A stretch of 64,000 nucleotides of DNA from Afipia sp. OHSU_II-C1 (GTDB lineage: Bacteria; Pseudomonadota; Alphaproteobacteria; Rhizobiales; Xanthobacteraceae). The stretch lies in NCBI RefSeq assembly GCF_000497575.1, contig NZ_APJI01000018.1, positions 1 through 64,000 on the forward strand, given 5' to 3'. This document shows, piece by piece, positions 55,598-64,000 of the stretch. Made by a program: the position numbers and the translations under genes. The number at the start of each line of letters is the position of its first letter. Within the stretch, counting starts at the first letter, position 1. Under the pieces are notes generated by a model. It saw only the letters and a list, made by a program, of their open reading frames with translations, was not told where the DNA came from and did no database searches.

Positions 55598-56318
55598 AAT
55601 CCGCATCGATTCGAAAACCTATGTCTCGGCGGAAGGAAAGCCGGTCGAGATCATTCGTGATCTGCGCCTGCAGCTCGATGCGTTTTCCTTCGGCGCGCTG
55701 ATCGGTCCCTCGGGGTGCGGCAAGACCACCATCCTGCATATCGCCGCCGGTCTCGATCCGAACTTCATCGGTGAGCGGCGAATCCCGGGGCGTGGCCGGC
55801 TCGGCATGGTGTTTCAGGAGCCGCGCCTGCTGCCGTGGCGCACCGTGGCCGACAACCTGCGCCTCGTGTTGTCGCCAGATGAATCTCTGGACGAGCTCGA
55901 TGGGTTGATCGATACGCTGGGGCTCGGCGCGCATCTGTCGCATTATCCGGGCGAATTGTCGCTCGGCTTGGCGCGCCGCGTGGCGATTGCGCGCGCGTTT
56001 GCGGCGCGGCCGGATTTCCTGCTGCTCGATGAGCCGTTCGTGTCGCTGGATGTCGCGGTCGCGGCGCGATTGCGCGAGGAACTGACGACATTGACGCAGC
56101 GCGAGCGCGTTACGACGCTGCTGGTGACACACGATCTCACCGACGCCATTCAATTGGCAGACAAGTTGTTCTTCCTGTCGACGCGTCCCGCCAGGGTCGC
56201 AGTCGAAATGGCCTTGCCACCGCCGCGTGGGGCGCGCAGCAAGGCGATGATCGACGAGATCGCGGGAGAGGTCGGCGCGCGCGTTCCGGCGTATAGGCCG
56301 GAGACCGTGCGGGCATAG
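55557..56318 (+). CDS. NitT/TauT-type ABC transporter ATP-binding protein
   Basis: This protein of about 253 residues has Walker A GPSGCGKTT, Q-loop MVFQEPRLLPWRTV, signature LSLGLARRVAIARA and Walker B FLLLDEPFVSLD. The signature has LSLG instead of LSGG, as in some members. The start is uncertain: a TTG inside the end of the permease gene is used, since no ATG exists near the expected N-terminus. It completes the importer. Confidence 0.86.
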   Translation: MNDARTAGAATPLEIRIDSKTYVSAEGKPVEIIRDLRLQLDAFSFGALIGPSGCGKTTILHIAAGLDPNFIGERRIPGRGRLGMVFQEPRLLPWRTVADNLRLVLSPDESLDELDGLIDTLGLGAHLSHYPGELSLGLARRVAIARAFAARPDFLLLDEPFVSLDVAVAARLREELTTLTQRERVTTLLVTHDLTDAIQLADKLFFLSTRPARVAVEMALPPPRGARSKAMIDEIAGEVGARVPAYRPETVRA

Positions 56319-56329
56319 AAAACCAAACC

Positions 56330-56413
56330 GTCATTGCAAGCGAAGCGAAGCAATCCAGGAAGCCACGAAGCAAGAGCTGGATTGCTTCGGAGTTCACGCT
56401 CCTCGCAATGACG
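56330..56413. repeat. REP-like palindrome, copy B
   Basis: GTCATTGCAAGCGAAGCGAA at the left is answered by CTCGCAATGACG at the right, with AAGCAATCCAG and CTGGATTGCTTCG inside. It sits between convergent genes, the ABC ATPase and a response regulator, and may end transcription from both sides. Confidence 0.88.
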
Positions 56414-56449
56414 AGGAAAGGTTCGACGAACCTAAGAAAACGCTGCGTC

Positions 56450-57097
56450 TCAAGCCAGCCGTGACTCGATCGCCACCCGCACCAGTTCGGATGAAGATCG
56501 CACGCCGAGCTTGTGGCGGATGATCGAGGACGTGTTCGCCACCGTCTTGTAGGAAGCGTTGATCATCCACGCGATCTCCGTCAGGCTTTTGCCCGCGCCG
56601 ATCAGCCTCAGGATTTCGATCTCGCGCGACGTCAGTTTCGCCAGCCGGCTCGACGCGAAGGCCGGGCCGGCGAAAGCGAGGCTTTGCGCCAGCGACGGCG
56701 GCAGGAACGTGCCGCCATCCGCCACCGCGCGGATGGCGCTGACGAGATCGCTGGGGTCCCCCGATTTTGAAACGTATCCCTTGGCGCCGGCCTCGATCGC
56801 GCGCGCCGCGAAGATCGGGTCATCGTTCATGCTGAACATGATGATGCGCGCATCGGCGTCGCGCCGCAAAATGCGACGCGCCAGTTCGAACCCGGAGACG
56901 CCCGGCAGGTTGATGTCGATGACGCACAACTGCGACGGATCATCGATGAATGCGGCTTCGCCGCTCTCGGCATCTACGGCGTCATTGATGACGACGTTCG
57001 GATCGTCCGCGAGCATGGCCCGGCAGCCCGACACCACGATGGGATGGTCGTCGACGATCAGGACACGGAGTTTGTTCGATGCTTTCGCCTTTGCCAT
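56450..57097 (-). CDS. LuxR/NarL-type response regulator, divergent to a histidine kinase
   Basis: This 215-residue regulator has a receiver domain (Asp16-Asp17, phosphoacceptor Asp61 in CVIDINLPG, Lys111 in YVSKSGD) and an HTH (LTSREIEILRLIGAGKSLTE, NASYKTVANTSSIIRHKLG). It is divergent from the histidine kinase gene starting about 130 bases away, which should be its cognate sensor. The chosen start MAKAKASN gives a normal N-terminus. Confidence 0.9.
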   Translation of the reverse strand: MAKAKASNKLRVLIVDDHPIVVSGCRAMLADDPNVVINDAVDAESGEAAFIDDPSQLCVIDINLPGVSGFELARRILRRDADARIIMFSMNDDPIFAARAIEAGAKGYVSKSGDPSDLVSAIRAVADGGTFLPPSLAQSLAFAGPAFASSRLAKLTSREIEILRLIGAGKSLTEIAWMINASYKTVANTSSIIRHKLGVRSSSELVRVAIESRLA

Positions 57098-57229
57098 AAT
57101 GACCGATGATTGCCGCGCGCATCTGGCCATCGCGCCAGAATATAATATACCGTGATTAGATCGTCGCCATTTTCGTCTGTCAACGCTCTCCCCGGAGCCT
57201 GCGGCGCAACGGCAAAGCGGAACGAGAGG

Positions 57230-58585
57230 ATGTGGCGGAAACTTTCCCTGCGGACGCGCCTGAACCTGCTGTTCGCGCTGGTGCTGGTGCTGGGTCTCGC
57301 GGCCAATATCGGACGCCTTGTGCTGGAAGCGGGGCCGCGCATTCAGGCCGAGGATGACAGCGTCATCCGATTGGCGCGCGAATTCGTCGAGGCCTCGATC
57401 GTCGATCTGAAAGGCAGTTCGAATCCCGAAGCCAAGCTGGCGGGGATCGTCGACGGCTTACAGAAGCTGCGACACATCAGCGTCACGCTCACGCGCGACG
57501 GCGAGCCCGAGGACAGTACCCCAGCCGATGCCAACGCCCTTCGCGTCGACGCGCCACCGGAATGGTTCGTCGCCATGGTGCGGCCGGAGCCGACGCGCCT
57601 GCGCATTCCGATCGTGTTGGAAGGGAGGTCCTATGGGACGCTCCTGATCGCCTCGCATCCGACGGATGAAATCGCCGAAATCTGGGACAGCATCGTCACC
57701 CAGGTCCAATTCGGCTCGGCGATTGCGGCGGCATTGCTAATCCTGACCATGCTCGTGGTCAGCCGGGCGCTGGCGCCGATCCAGTCGCTTGCGGATGCGA
57801 TGGCCGATCTTGAAACCGGCCGTTACGATACGCGCGTGGTGCCGACCGGCTCGGCGGAAATCGCCGCGATCTGCGCCAAGCTCAATCATCTGGCGGCCAC
57901 CCTCGAAGATGCGGTTGCGGACAAGCAACGGCTCGCCGAGCGCGTCGTTTCCTTGCAAGACGTCGAGCGCAAGGAGATCGCCCGCGAGTTGCACGACGAA
58001 TTCGGCCCGTATCTGTTCGCGCTGCGCGCCCACGCCACGGCGCTGATGCGGATGGCGGATGCGGCGACGCCGGACATTGCGGGCTTGCGCAAGCACGGCA
58101 CGGCGATGCTCGAACAGGTCAATGCATTGCAGCAGTTCAATCGTCGCGTACTCGACAGGTTGCGGCCGGCGGGGCTCAGCGAGCTTGGCCTCGGCGAGGC
58201 GCTGGCGGCGCTGGTGCGGTTCTGGCGGGGCTCGCATCCGGAAGTGACGGTAGACACCGACATCTCCGACGCGCTCGGCCCGATCGGCGAGACGGCGGAA
58301 CTGACGATCTATCGTGTCGTGCAGGAAGCCTTGACCAACGCCTTCCGTCATTCCGGCGCGACGCAGGTGAGCGTGACGATCGAGCCAGTGGCCAACATCG
58401 GGCGCGCTGCGGCCGCCCGCGTTCGCGTCAGTGACAACGGCAAGGGCTTGCCGCCGGATCACAGGCTGGGGCTTGGCCTCACCGGCATGCGCGAACGCGT
58501 GATGGCGCTCGGCGGCACGATGACGGTGACCTCGGCTAGTGGCGTCACGGTCGAGGCGACGATCCCGTGCGGTGCGGGAGATTAG
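57230..58585 (+). CDS. Membrane histidine kinase, HisKA_3/NarX type
   Basis: This kinase of 451 residues (477 if the upstream ATG at 57152 is used) has membrane helices near each end of a periplasmic sensor of about 130 residues, a HAMP linker (SRALAPIQSLADAMADLETG), the phosphoacceptor in IARELHDEFGPYLFALRAHA (His255 with this start), and an ATPase domain (QEALTNAFRHSGA, DNGKGLPP, GLTGMRERV). The periplasmic sensor suggests it reads an external signal. The divergent response regulator is the likely partner. Confidence 0.9.
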   Translation: MWRKLSLRTRLNLLFALVLVLGLAANIGRLVLEAGPRIQAEDDSVIRLAREFVEASIVDLKGSSNPEAKLAGIVDGLQKLRHISVTLTRDGEPEDSTPADANALRVDAPPEWFVAMVRPEPTRLRIPIVLEGRSYGTLLIASHPTDEIAEIWDSIVTQVQFGSAIAAALLILTMLVVSRALAPIQSLADAMADLETGRYDTRVVPTGSAEIAAICAKLNHLAATLEDAVADKQRLAERVVSLQDVERKEIARELHDEFGPYLFALRAHATALMRMADAATPDIAGLRKHGTAMLEQVNALQQFNRRVLDRLRPAGLSELGLGEALAALVRFWRGSHPEVTVDTDISDALGPIGETAELTIYRVVQEALTNAFRHSGATQVSVTIEPVANIGRAAAARVRVSDNGKGLPPDHRLGLGLTGMRERVMALGGTMTVTSASGVTVEATIPCGAGD

Positions 58586-58600
58586 ATAACACATTTGCTC

Positions 58601-58683
58601 GTCATTGCGAGGAGCAAAGCGACGAAGCAATCCAGTCCTTGCTTTTTGGCTTTCTGGATTGCTTCGCTTCGCTCGCAATGACG
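58601..58683. repeat. REP-like palindrome, copy C
   Basis: GTCATTGCGAGGAGCAAAGC at the left pairs with GCTTCGCTCGCAATGACG at the right; the middle (GACGAAGCAATCCAGTCCTT) is identical to copy A. It lies between the convergent histidine kinase and TonB-receptor genes. Confidence 0.9.
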
Positions 58684-58723
58684 GTGATGTTTTCCGTTCG
58701 CGGATCGCGCGATCTCTCGTCCG

Positions 58724-61135
58724 CTACAGCTTGACTCTGATCCCGCCATAGATCGCGAACGGCATGCCGGGCACCAGCGTCTGTTGATCGCTCAGCGCGA
58801 TCGGCAGTCCGGCCTTGGCGGTGCCGTTCGGCTCGAAATAGGTGCCGAACAAGGCATACTTGCTGTTGAAGAGATTGTTGATATTGGCGAACAGCGTGAC
58901 GTTCTTCGACACCTGATAGGACGTATGCAGGTTGACGACGGCGTAGCCCGGCAGTTTCGGATTCTGGTTGGCGTCGTCGCCGACGAAATACCGCTGTCCG
59001 ACCGCAACCAGATCGGCGCCGATCTTCCATTCCGGCGTCACCATGTAGTCTACGCCCGCCTTGAACTGATGCTGCGGAATGCCGGGAATGTGGTTGCCCG
59101 GCACCACATGGATATTGCCGCCGTCATCCGCCATCGGGTTGTTCGGCGAAGCGAGATCGCCGGCGAAACGATAGGTCGCGTCGACGTAGCTGTAGCTGGC
59201 ATAGACCATCCACTGGCTCGATTTATACTCCGCGGAGAGTTCGAGGCCCTGACGGCGGGTTTCCGGCACGTTCTGGTAATAGCCGCGCCCGGCGATGCTG
59301 CTGGCGAGGGTGATGATGTCATCGCTGCTGTCGGTGCGGAACAGGCCGGCTTTCCAGCTCAGCGAGCCGTCCCACAGTGCCGAGGTACCGCGCAGGCCGA
59401 ACTCATAAGTGTGCCCAACCACCTGCTTCAGTGGCGGGTCCGACACCAGGAAGCTCTCCAGCAGGCACGGCTTGTTCGGGTTGGAGCAACCGAGTTCGAG
59501 CGGCGTCGGCGCGCGGTTGGATTCCGAATAACCGCCGTAGACAGTCAGTCCCGGCGTGATTTTGTAGGTCAGCCCGGCGACCGGATTGAGCCGCGAAAAG
59601 CGAGAATCGCTGTTGAGATCGGGGCTGGTGCCGAGCACGTCGCGCACGGCGATGTCGGCGATGTTGTACCGCACGCCGGCGGTGGCGGCGAGGCGATCGG
59701 TGATGTCGAAGGTATCGGTGGCGAAGATGCCGTAATAGGTGTTGCGGCTGGTGATGCCGAGCGGCGCATAGCCGACGTCGCCCACGGTGTGGATCACCGA
59801 TCCCATGCCGGGAATCGCCGGATTGCTGCCGACGCTCAGGTCCGGGAAGATGTAGCCGAGCATGCTCGACCCGTTGAAGTCGGTGTTGCCGCGATCGATG
59901 CTGCCGCCGATCACGAAGCGGTTGCCGTGGTCGAACAGCTTGGCATCGTTGGTCGCCTGCAACGAGCCACCGAAGGTCGTGCTGCGGGTGTTGGTGCGGT
60001 CGATGGTGCCGTAGGGCACCGGGCCGCAGGTATTGCCGGCGCCGGGCGGGCAGGGGATCGGCTGGTTGTTGGCGTCGAGAATGGCGAACTGGTTGCGGAA
60101 CGCCAGCGCCGCCGCGCCGGTGAAAGGCACCGGCCGGGGGAAGCCGTCATCTTCAAGGCACAGGTGATTGGCGTAGGATGACGAGTTGCTGCAACGTTCG
60201 AAGTCGCCGTCATTGCCGTCGACATGGGATTGGCGGAAGAAACGCCCGTAGAGGCTGCCCTGCAATGTCCAGTTATCGGTCAGCGCGTATTTGCCGTTGA
60301 GGCCGAGCAACGCCGTGTTGTTCTGCGTCGTCTGCGGGGTGGTATAGACCGAACTCCAGTCGCGATTGAGCATCTCGATCGGCGTCGCCGCGGCGACACC
60401 GAAGGATGACGTCGCGACCGAGCCGAACAGGTGGAATTCCGCCTTGTCGTCGCGCCAGCCGATGTCGCCGTAGAAGCGGCCGAGTTGTGTCGGCGACTTC
60501 TGCCGCCAGCCATGATCCTGCATGCCTTGTGCGGCGATGTAGGTGCTCCAGTTGCCGGACTCGGCGCCGAATTGCAGGCCGCCCTGAACCCGGCCATAGG
60601 AGCCGCCGGACATCTCCTGCTCGAAACCGTGCCAGGTGAAACCATTCTTCGGCGTCAGGTTGACGGCGCCGCCGAGCGCGTTGAGGCCGAAGACCGGGTT
60701 GTTGGTGAAGACGTCCGCCTGCTGGATGGCGTTGGTCGGGATCAGGTCCCAGTTCACCGTATCGCCGAACGCTTCATTGAGACGGATGCCGTTCATGTAG
60801 ACGGCGAGCCCCTGCGGCGTGCCTTGCAACGGCGAGGCGGCGAAGCCGCGATAGCGGATTTCCTGCTGCGCGCTGTTGCCGTTGGGATCGGACAGGCTGA
60901 CGCCGGGGATGCGCTGGAACAGCGTATCGGTGATGTTCGGCGACGCCGCGCGCTGGATGTCGTCGGCATGAACGGTGGTGACGGTGGAGGGCACCTTGTC
61001 ACGGTCGATGCCACGGCCCTGCAACGGCGTATCGGCGACGACTTGGATTTCCGGCAGCATCTCCTGCGCCTGAGCCGCCTGGATGGTGACTAGCAATCCC
61101 GGAGCCAGGACTCCCAGCACGAGTGTCTTCTTCAT
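58724..61135 (-). CDS. TonB-dependent outer-membrane receptor
   Basis: This 803-residue protein has a signal peptide (MKKTLVLGVLAPGLLVTIQA), a plug domain (VTTVHADDIQRAASPNITDT, GVSLSDPNGNSAQQEIRYRG) and a 22-strand barrel ending in an aromatic-rich strand (FAIYGGIRVKL). The family takes up scarce ligands, mostly metal chelates. In methylotrophs a related receptor beside a quinoprotein cluster imports lanthanides (LutH), and here the dehydrogenase has a lanthanide signature and shares a promoter palindrome with this gene. Lanthanide uptake is therefore the best guess, not proven. Confidence 0.9.
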   Translation of the reverse strand: MKKTLVLGVLAPGLLVTIQAAQAQEMLPEIQVVADTPLQGRGIDRDKVPSTVTTVHADDIQRAASPNITDTLFQRIPGVSLSDPNGNSAQQEIRYRGFAASPLQGTPQGLAVYMNGIRLNEAFGDTVNWDLIPTNAIQQADVFTNNPVFGLNALGGAVNLTPKNGFTWHGFEQEMSGGSYGRVQGGLQFGAESGNWSTYIAAQGMQDHGWRQKSPTQLGRFYGDIGWRDDKAEFHLFGSVATSSFGVAAATPIEMLNRDWSSVYTTPQTTQNNTALLGLNGKYALTDNWTLQGSLYGRFFRQSHVDGNDGDFERCSNSSSYANHLCLEDDGFPRPVPFTGAAALAFRNQFAILDANNQPIPCPPGAGNTCGPVPYGTIDRTNTRSTTFGGSLQATNDAKLFDHGNRFVIGGSIDRGNTDFNGSSMLGYIFPDLSVGSNPAIPGMGSVIHTVGDVGYAPLGITSRNTYYGIFATDTFDITDRLAATAGVRYNIADIAVRDVLGTSPDLNSDSRFSRLNPVAGLTYKITPGLTVYGGYSESNRAPTPLELGCSNPNKPCLLESFLVSDPPLKQVVGHTYEFGLRGTSALWDGSLSWKAGLFRTDSSDDIITLASSIAGRGYYQNVPETRRQGLELSAEYKSSQWMVYASYSYVDATYRFAGDLASPNNPMADDGGNIHVVPGNHIPGIPQHQFKAGVDYMVTPEWKIGADLVAVGQRYFVGDDANQNPKLPGYAVVNLHTSYQVSKNVTLFANINNLFNSKYALFGTYFEPNGTAKAGLPIALSDQQTLVPGMPFAIYGGIRVKL

Positions 61136-61274
61136 CAACGCTTCCCCCAATGACGGCAGTTGCCGCGAATGACGCGGCGTTGGCCGTCACGCCTTTGGGG
61201 AGGGATCGTAATGGCGACGATGCTGGTGCGGCACTGCCTTTAGGTCGTAGGTCGCCGGGAGAATCTGGCTTGAG

Positions 61275-61294
61275 GGCCGGGAAAAATTCCCGAT
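61275..61294. promoter_or_regulatory. 20-bp palindrome upstream of the TonB receptor
   Basis: GGCCGGGAAAAATTCCCGAT lies 140-159 bases upstream of the receptor start and differs by one base from the site before the PQQ alcohol dehydrogenase. It overlaps no coding sequence; the ABC permease gene ends five bases to its right. The rest of the 163-base gap shows no other strong structure. Confidence 0.7.
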
Positions 61295-61298
61295 CCTC

Positions 61299-62144
61299 CT
61301 AGCCGCCCGGACCGCCGCGCCTGGCGAGGAAGCCGCGCGATGGATCGTAGGCAATGATGGCCCCGCACAGAAACACCACGGCGCAGCCGGCGACCACCGC
61401 CAGCGATACCCATTCCACCTTGCCGTAGAGCGCGAAGCGGATCAGCTCGGTGACGTGAGTGAAGGGATTGGCTTGGCAAACGTAGTAGAGAAACGGGCTG
61501 GATTCCTTGACCCGCCACAGCGGATAGAGCGCCGACGAGGCGAAGAACATCGGGAAGATGACGAAGTTCATTACGCCCGCGAAGTTCTCCAGTTGCTTGA
61601 TCAGCGACGAGATCAGCATGCCGAGCGCGCCGAGCATGAAGCCGCTCAATAGCAGCGCCGGGATCACCAGAAAATAACCGACCGGCGGCACCTCGACATC
61701 CCAGAACCATGCGATCAGCAGGAACGCATAGACTTGCAGGATCGACACCATGGTGCCGGCGAGCAGCTTCGAGGTCAGAAGCCACCAGCGCGGGAAGGGA
61801 CTCACCAGCAGCGTCCGCATGCCGCCGGTCTCGCGGTCGTACACCATCGTCAGCGACGACTGCATGCCGTTGAACAACTGGATCATCGCGATCAGGCCCG
61901 GCGCGATATAGACCTCGTAGAGCACATAAGTCTCATAGGGCGGGATGATGGAGACGCCGAGCACCTGACGAAAGCCGGCGGCGAAGATGAACAGCCACAC
62001 CAGCGGCCGCACCAGTGCTGAGATGAATCGCTCGCGCTGATGGATGAAGCGCAGCGCTTCGCGCCAGACGATGCCGCAGAGGCAAATCCAGTATTGCCTC
62101 AGCGTGAGGTGATGCCGGGCCGGCGTGTCGGTGACGGCAGTCAT
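61299..62144 (-). CDS. ABC-2 type permease, PQQ-alcohol-oxidation associated
   Basis: This 281-residue protein has about six membrane segments and the ABC-2 pattern (FIHQRERFISALVRPLVWLF at the start, SPFPRWWLLTSKLLAGTM, LENFAGVMNFVIFPMFFASS). Permeases of this kind occur with the neighbouring ATPase and YVTN propeller in PQQ-dependent catabolism clusters. ABC-2 transporters usually export. The start overlaps the ATPase stop by four bases. Confidence 0.9.
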   Translation of the reverse strand: MTAVTDTPARHHLTLRQYWICLCGIVWREALRFIHQRERFISALVRPLVWLFIFAAGFRQVLGVSIIPPYETYVLYEVYIAPGLIAMIQLFNGMQSSLTMVYDRETGGMRTLLVSPFPRWWLLTSKLLAGTMVSILQVYAFLLIAWFWDVEVPPVGYFLVIPALLLSGFMLGALGMLISSLIKQLENFAGVMNFVIFPMFFASSALYPLWRVKESSPFLYYVCQANPFTHVTELIRFALYGKVEWVSLAVVAGCAVVFLCGAIIAYDPSRGFLARRGGPGG

Positions 62145-62929
62145 GCGCCGGCTCCCGTGCCGGCGTCGGCATGCGTCAGCTTGGTGAAGGCGCTGCCGAT
62201 GTCCGGCGCGCTCGTCGCGGCGACCACGTCGCCGACCGCGCCTTTCGCCAGCACGCGCCCGCCATGCAGCACCACCACGTCGTCATTGTCACCGACTTCA
62301 TCGATGAGGTGCGTTGCCCACAACACGCCGATGCCGCTTTGCAGCAGTCGGCGCACATGGCCGAGGATATCGGCGCGCGACTTGATGTCGAGGCCGACGG
62401 TCGGCTCGTCCAGCAGCAGCAATCGCGGATGGTGCAGCAGCGCGCGGGCGATCTCGACGCGGCGCATCTGGCCGCCGGAAAGATTGCTGACGCGCTCGCG
62501 CCCCCGATCGGTCAAATCGACCAGCGTGAGCACGCGGCCGATCTGCTCGTCGGCCTGCCGCCGGCCGATGCCGTGGAGCGCCGCGTGGTAGATGAGGTTC
62601 TGCTGTACCGAGATATCGACATCGAGCGCGCGCGATTGAAACACCACGCCGAGCCGGCTCAACGCCGCGCCGGGTTCGCGCGCGACGTCATGGCCGAGAA
62701 TGCGGATATGGCCGTTGCGGATCGCGTAGAGCCGGGTGATGAGCGAGAACAGCGTCGACTTGCCGGCGCCGTTGAGGCCGAGCAGCACCGTGAACGACGC
62801 CGGCTTCACGGAAAAGCTGACATCGCGCAACGCCACGCGCGCGCCATAGCGATGCCCGACGCCAACCACATCGAGCGCGGCCGGCCCGGCCGTGCTGGCC
62901 GCCTGCGTCAGGATCGCGGCGTCGTTCAC
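62141..62929 (-). CDS. ABC-2 type transporter ATP-binding protein
   Basis: This protein of about 262 residues has Walker A GLNGAGKST, Q-loop VVFQSRALD, signature LSGGQMRRVEIARAL and Walker B LLLLDEPTVGLD, all intact. A GTG start overlapping the propeller stop codon is chosen; an ATG eight codons upstream lies inside the propeller gene. It matches the ATPase of the PQQ-associated ABC-2 system. Confidence 0.91.
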   Translation of the reverse strand: MNDAAILTQAASTAGPAALDVVGVGHRYGARVALRDVSFSVKPASFTVLLGLNGAGKSTLFSLITRLYAIRNGHIRILGHDVAREPGAALSRLGVVFQSRALDVDISVQQNLIYHAALHGIGRRQADEQIGRVLTLVDLTDRGRERVSNLSGGQMRRVEIARALLHHPRLLLLDEPTVGLDIKSRADILGHVRRLLQSGIGVLWATHLIDEVGDNDDVVVLHGGRVLAKGAVGDVVAATSAPDIGSAFTKLTHADAGTGAGA

Positions 62930-63909
62930 TTCGGCCCCATTGCGACGCCCCACGGCAGTTCGCCGACCTGGATCGATTTGATGACTTTCAGACTAGCGAC
63001 GTCGATGACGGAAACGTCGTTCGACAGGCCGTTGGCGGCGAGCAGGTATTTGCCGTCCGGCGTGAACGCGCCGTGCCACACCCGCTGCCCGACGAGCAGA
63101 TATTTCAGGACCTCGTGCGTGGTGCCATCGACCACGGCGATACGGTTCGACGGTCCCAGGTGAATGAAGCCGAGCTTGCCGTCCCTGGTGATATTGATGC
63201 CGACCGGCTGAATCTTTTCAGCGCGCAGGCCGGGAATGGCGAAGCGTACCGTCTTGGTGATCTTGCGTGTCGCCGGATCGACGATCGAGAGCCCGCCGCC
63301 GACTTCGGAGGTGATCCACAACTCCGATCCGTCGGGCTTGAACGCAGCGGAGCGCGGCCGCGAGCCGACCAGCACGTTGGCCACTACTTTACGATCCGTG
63401 GTGTCGATGAAATGCGCCATGCTCGTCGTCTCCGACGTGCAGATCACGGTTTTGCCGTCGGGGCTGATCGCAATGCCTTCCGGCTCGACGCCGACCGGAA
63501 TCTTCGCCACGGCCTTGCGCGCGGCGACGTCGATCACGGTGACGGCGGCGTCATCCTCGTTGGCGACATAGAGAAATTGGCCGGCGGGATCGAGCGCGAA
63601 CTGTTCGGGATCGGGCCCGGACGGCAGGTCGCCGGCGACCTTGCGCGTCGCGGTGTCGATGATCTGGATGGTGTTGTCGTCACCGGTCGCGACGAACACG
63701 AACTTGCCGTCACGCGAGACCTCGATGCCGCGTGGCCGCTCGCCGGTCTTGATGGTGGCAATTGTCTTCAGCGTGTCGGTGTCCACCACCGAGACAGAGT
63801 TGCCCTTCTCGTTGGAAACGTAAGCGGTGTAAGCGAGGCTCGGCGCCGTCATCGCCGCGAGCGCCGCGACGGTGAGGCCGAAATATTTGAAAGCGCCGGT
63901 TCCGATCAT
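62926..63909 (-). CDS. PQQ-catabolism-associated YVTN beta-propeller protein
   Basis: This 327-residue secreted protein has a signal peptide (FGLTVAALAAMTAPSLAYTA) and about seven repeats of the YVTN type (AYVSNEKGNSVSVVDTDTLK, FVATGDDNTIQIIDTATRKV, LYVANEDDAAVTVIDVAARK). It matches the beta-propeller family found with PQQ dehydrogenases and the ABC-2 pair. It probably binds a ligand or protein in the periplasm. It is coupled to the ATPase gene by a four-base overlap. Confidence 0.92.
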   Translation of the reverse strand: MIGTGAFKYFGLTVAALAAMTAPSLAYTAYVSNEKGNSVSVVDTDTLKTIATIKTGERPRGIEVSRDGKFVFVATGDDNTIQIIDTATRKVAGDLPSGPDPEQFALDPAGQFLYVANEDDAAVTVIDVAARKAVAKIPVGVEPEGIAISPDGKTVICTSETTSMAHFIDTTDRKVVANVLVGSRPRSAAFKPDGSELWITSEVGGGLSIVDPATRKITKTVRFAIPGLRAEKIQPVGINITRDGKLGFIHLGPSNRIAVVDGTTHEVLKYLLVGQRVWHGAFTPDGKYLLAANGLSNDVSVIDVASLKVIKSIQVGELPWGVAMGPK

Positions 63910-63934
63910 GAAAGGCCCGCCCTGAAAAGCACGA

Positions 63935-64000
63935 TTACTGAAGTTTGCATTTGGTTTCGGGTCGGTCCAGTCCGAGCGTGTCGAGTTCGGAGGATTGGTG
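63935..64000 (-). CDS. 3' end of an upstream gene, cut by the window edge
   Basis: The minus strand encodes a C-terminus reading HQSSELDTLGLDRPETKCKL plus Q and a stop, 25 bases before the propeller start. The close spacing suggests the same operon. Too little is visible to name the product. Confidence 0.5.
   Translation of the reverse strand, partial: HQSSELDTLGLDRPETKCKLQ

Overview
The window reads as a GC-rich alphaproteobacterial chromosome segment. Gene content, four-base operon overlaps and the interspersed palindromes that end in CGCAATGAC suggest the Bradyrhizobium/Rhodopseudomonas/Afipia group. That placement is an inference from gene content; no rRNA or tRNA gene was seen to confirm it.

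Region 1 (1-7556) holds a membrane protein, a small secreted protein, a PAP2 phosphatase, an exported protein coupled to a tandem-ATPase ABC protein and an FtsX-type permease, and a LysR regulator. Region 2 (about 7560-30270) is the backbone of a conjugative element, nearly all on the minus strand. From its upstream end it has an XRE regulator, DUF2285-type genes (one frameshifted), an AlpA-like HTH protein, repA, parA, a DNA methyltransferase, an RHH protein, DUF2840, the traF peptidase, DUF736, a lytic transglycosylase, a relaxase, traG, a CopG-type gene, vapBC, then trbB-C-D-E-J-K-L-F-G-I and DUF2274. The 3' part of repA carries an origin-like cluster of three iterons, DnaA-box-like sites and an AT-rich inverted repeat. 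No integrase is visible.

Region 3 (about 30270-33800) is a scar of gene pieces: a trbB tail, complete trbC and trbD, and a truncated trbE on the plus strand, then a coxG-like fragment, a trbI fragment on the minus strand, and dadA without its N-terminus. A remnant of a second DUF2274 gene lies at the other edge (7558-7690). The trb pieces are diverged from the main set, so at least two related elements met here, or the assembly is chimeric. Region 4 (35095-38480) has two coupled acyl-CoA dehydrogenase genes and a LysR regulator.

Region 5 (38595-64000) is the most coherent and most interesting part, an alcohol-oxidation island built on pyrroloquinoline quinone. It has pqqABCDE; three quinoprotein-associated periplasmic proteins (zinc hydrolase, CXXCW protein, SoxYZ-like carrier); a three-subunit molybdenum hydroxylase of the CO-dehydrogenase form II type; a PQQ alcohol dehydrogenase with the Asp-Tyr-Asp signature of lanthanide enzymes; a MxaJ-like protein fused to cytochrome c; two LuxR-type response regulators and a histidine kinase; a NitT/TauT-type ABC importer; a TonB-dependent receptor; and an ABC-2 transporter with a YVTN propeller protein. 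Near-identical 20-bp palindromes lie upstream of the dehydrogenase and of the TonB receptor, tying oxidation and uptake into one probable regulon. Each convergent gene pair inside the island is separated by a copy of the same REP-like palindrome.
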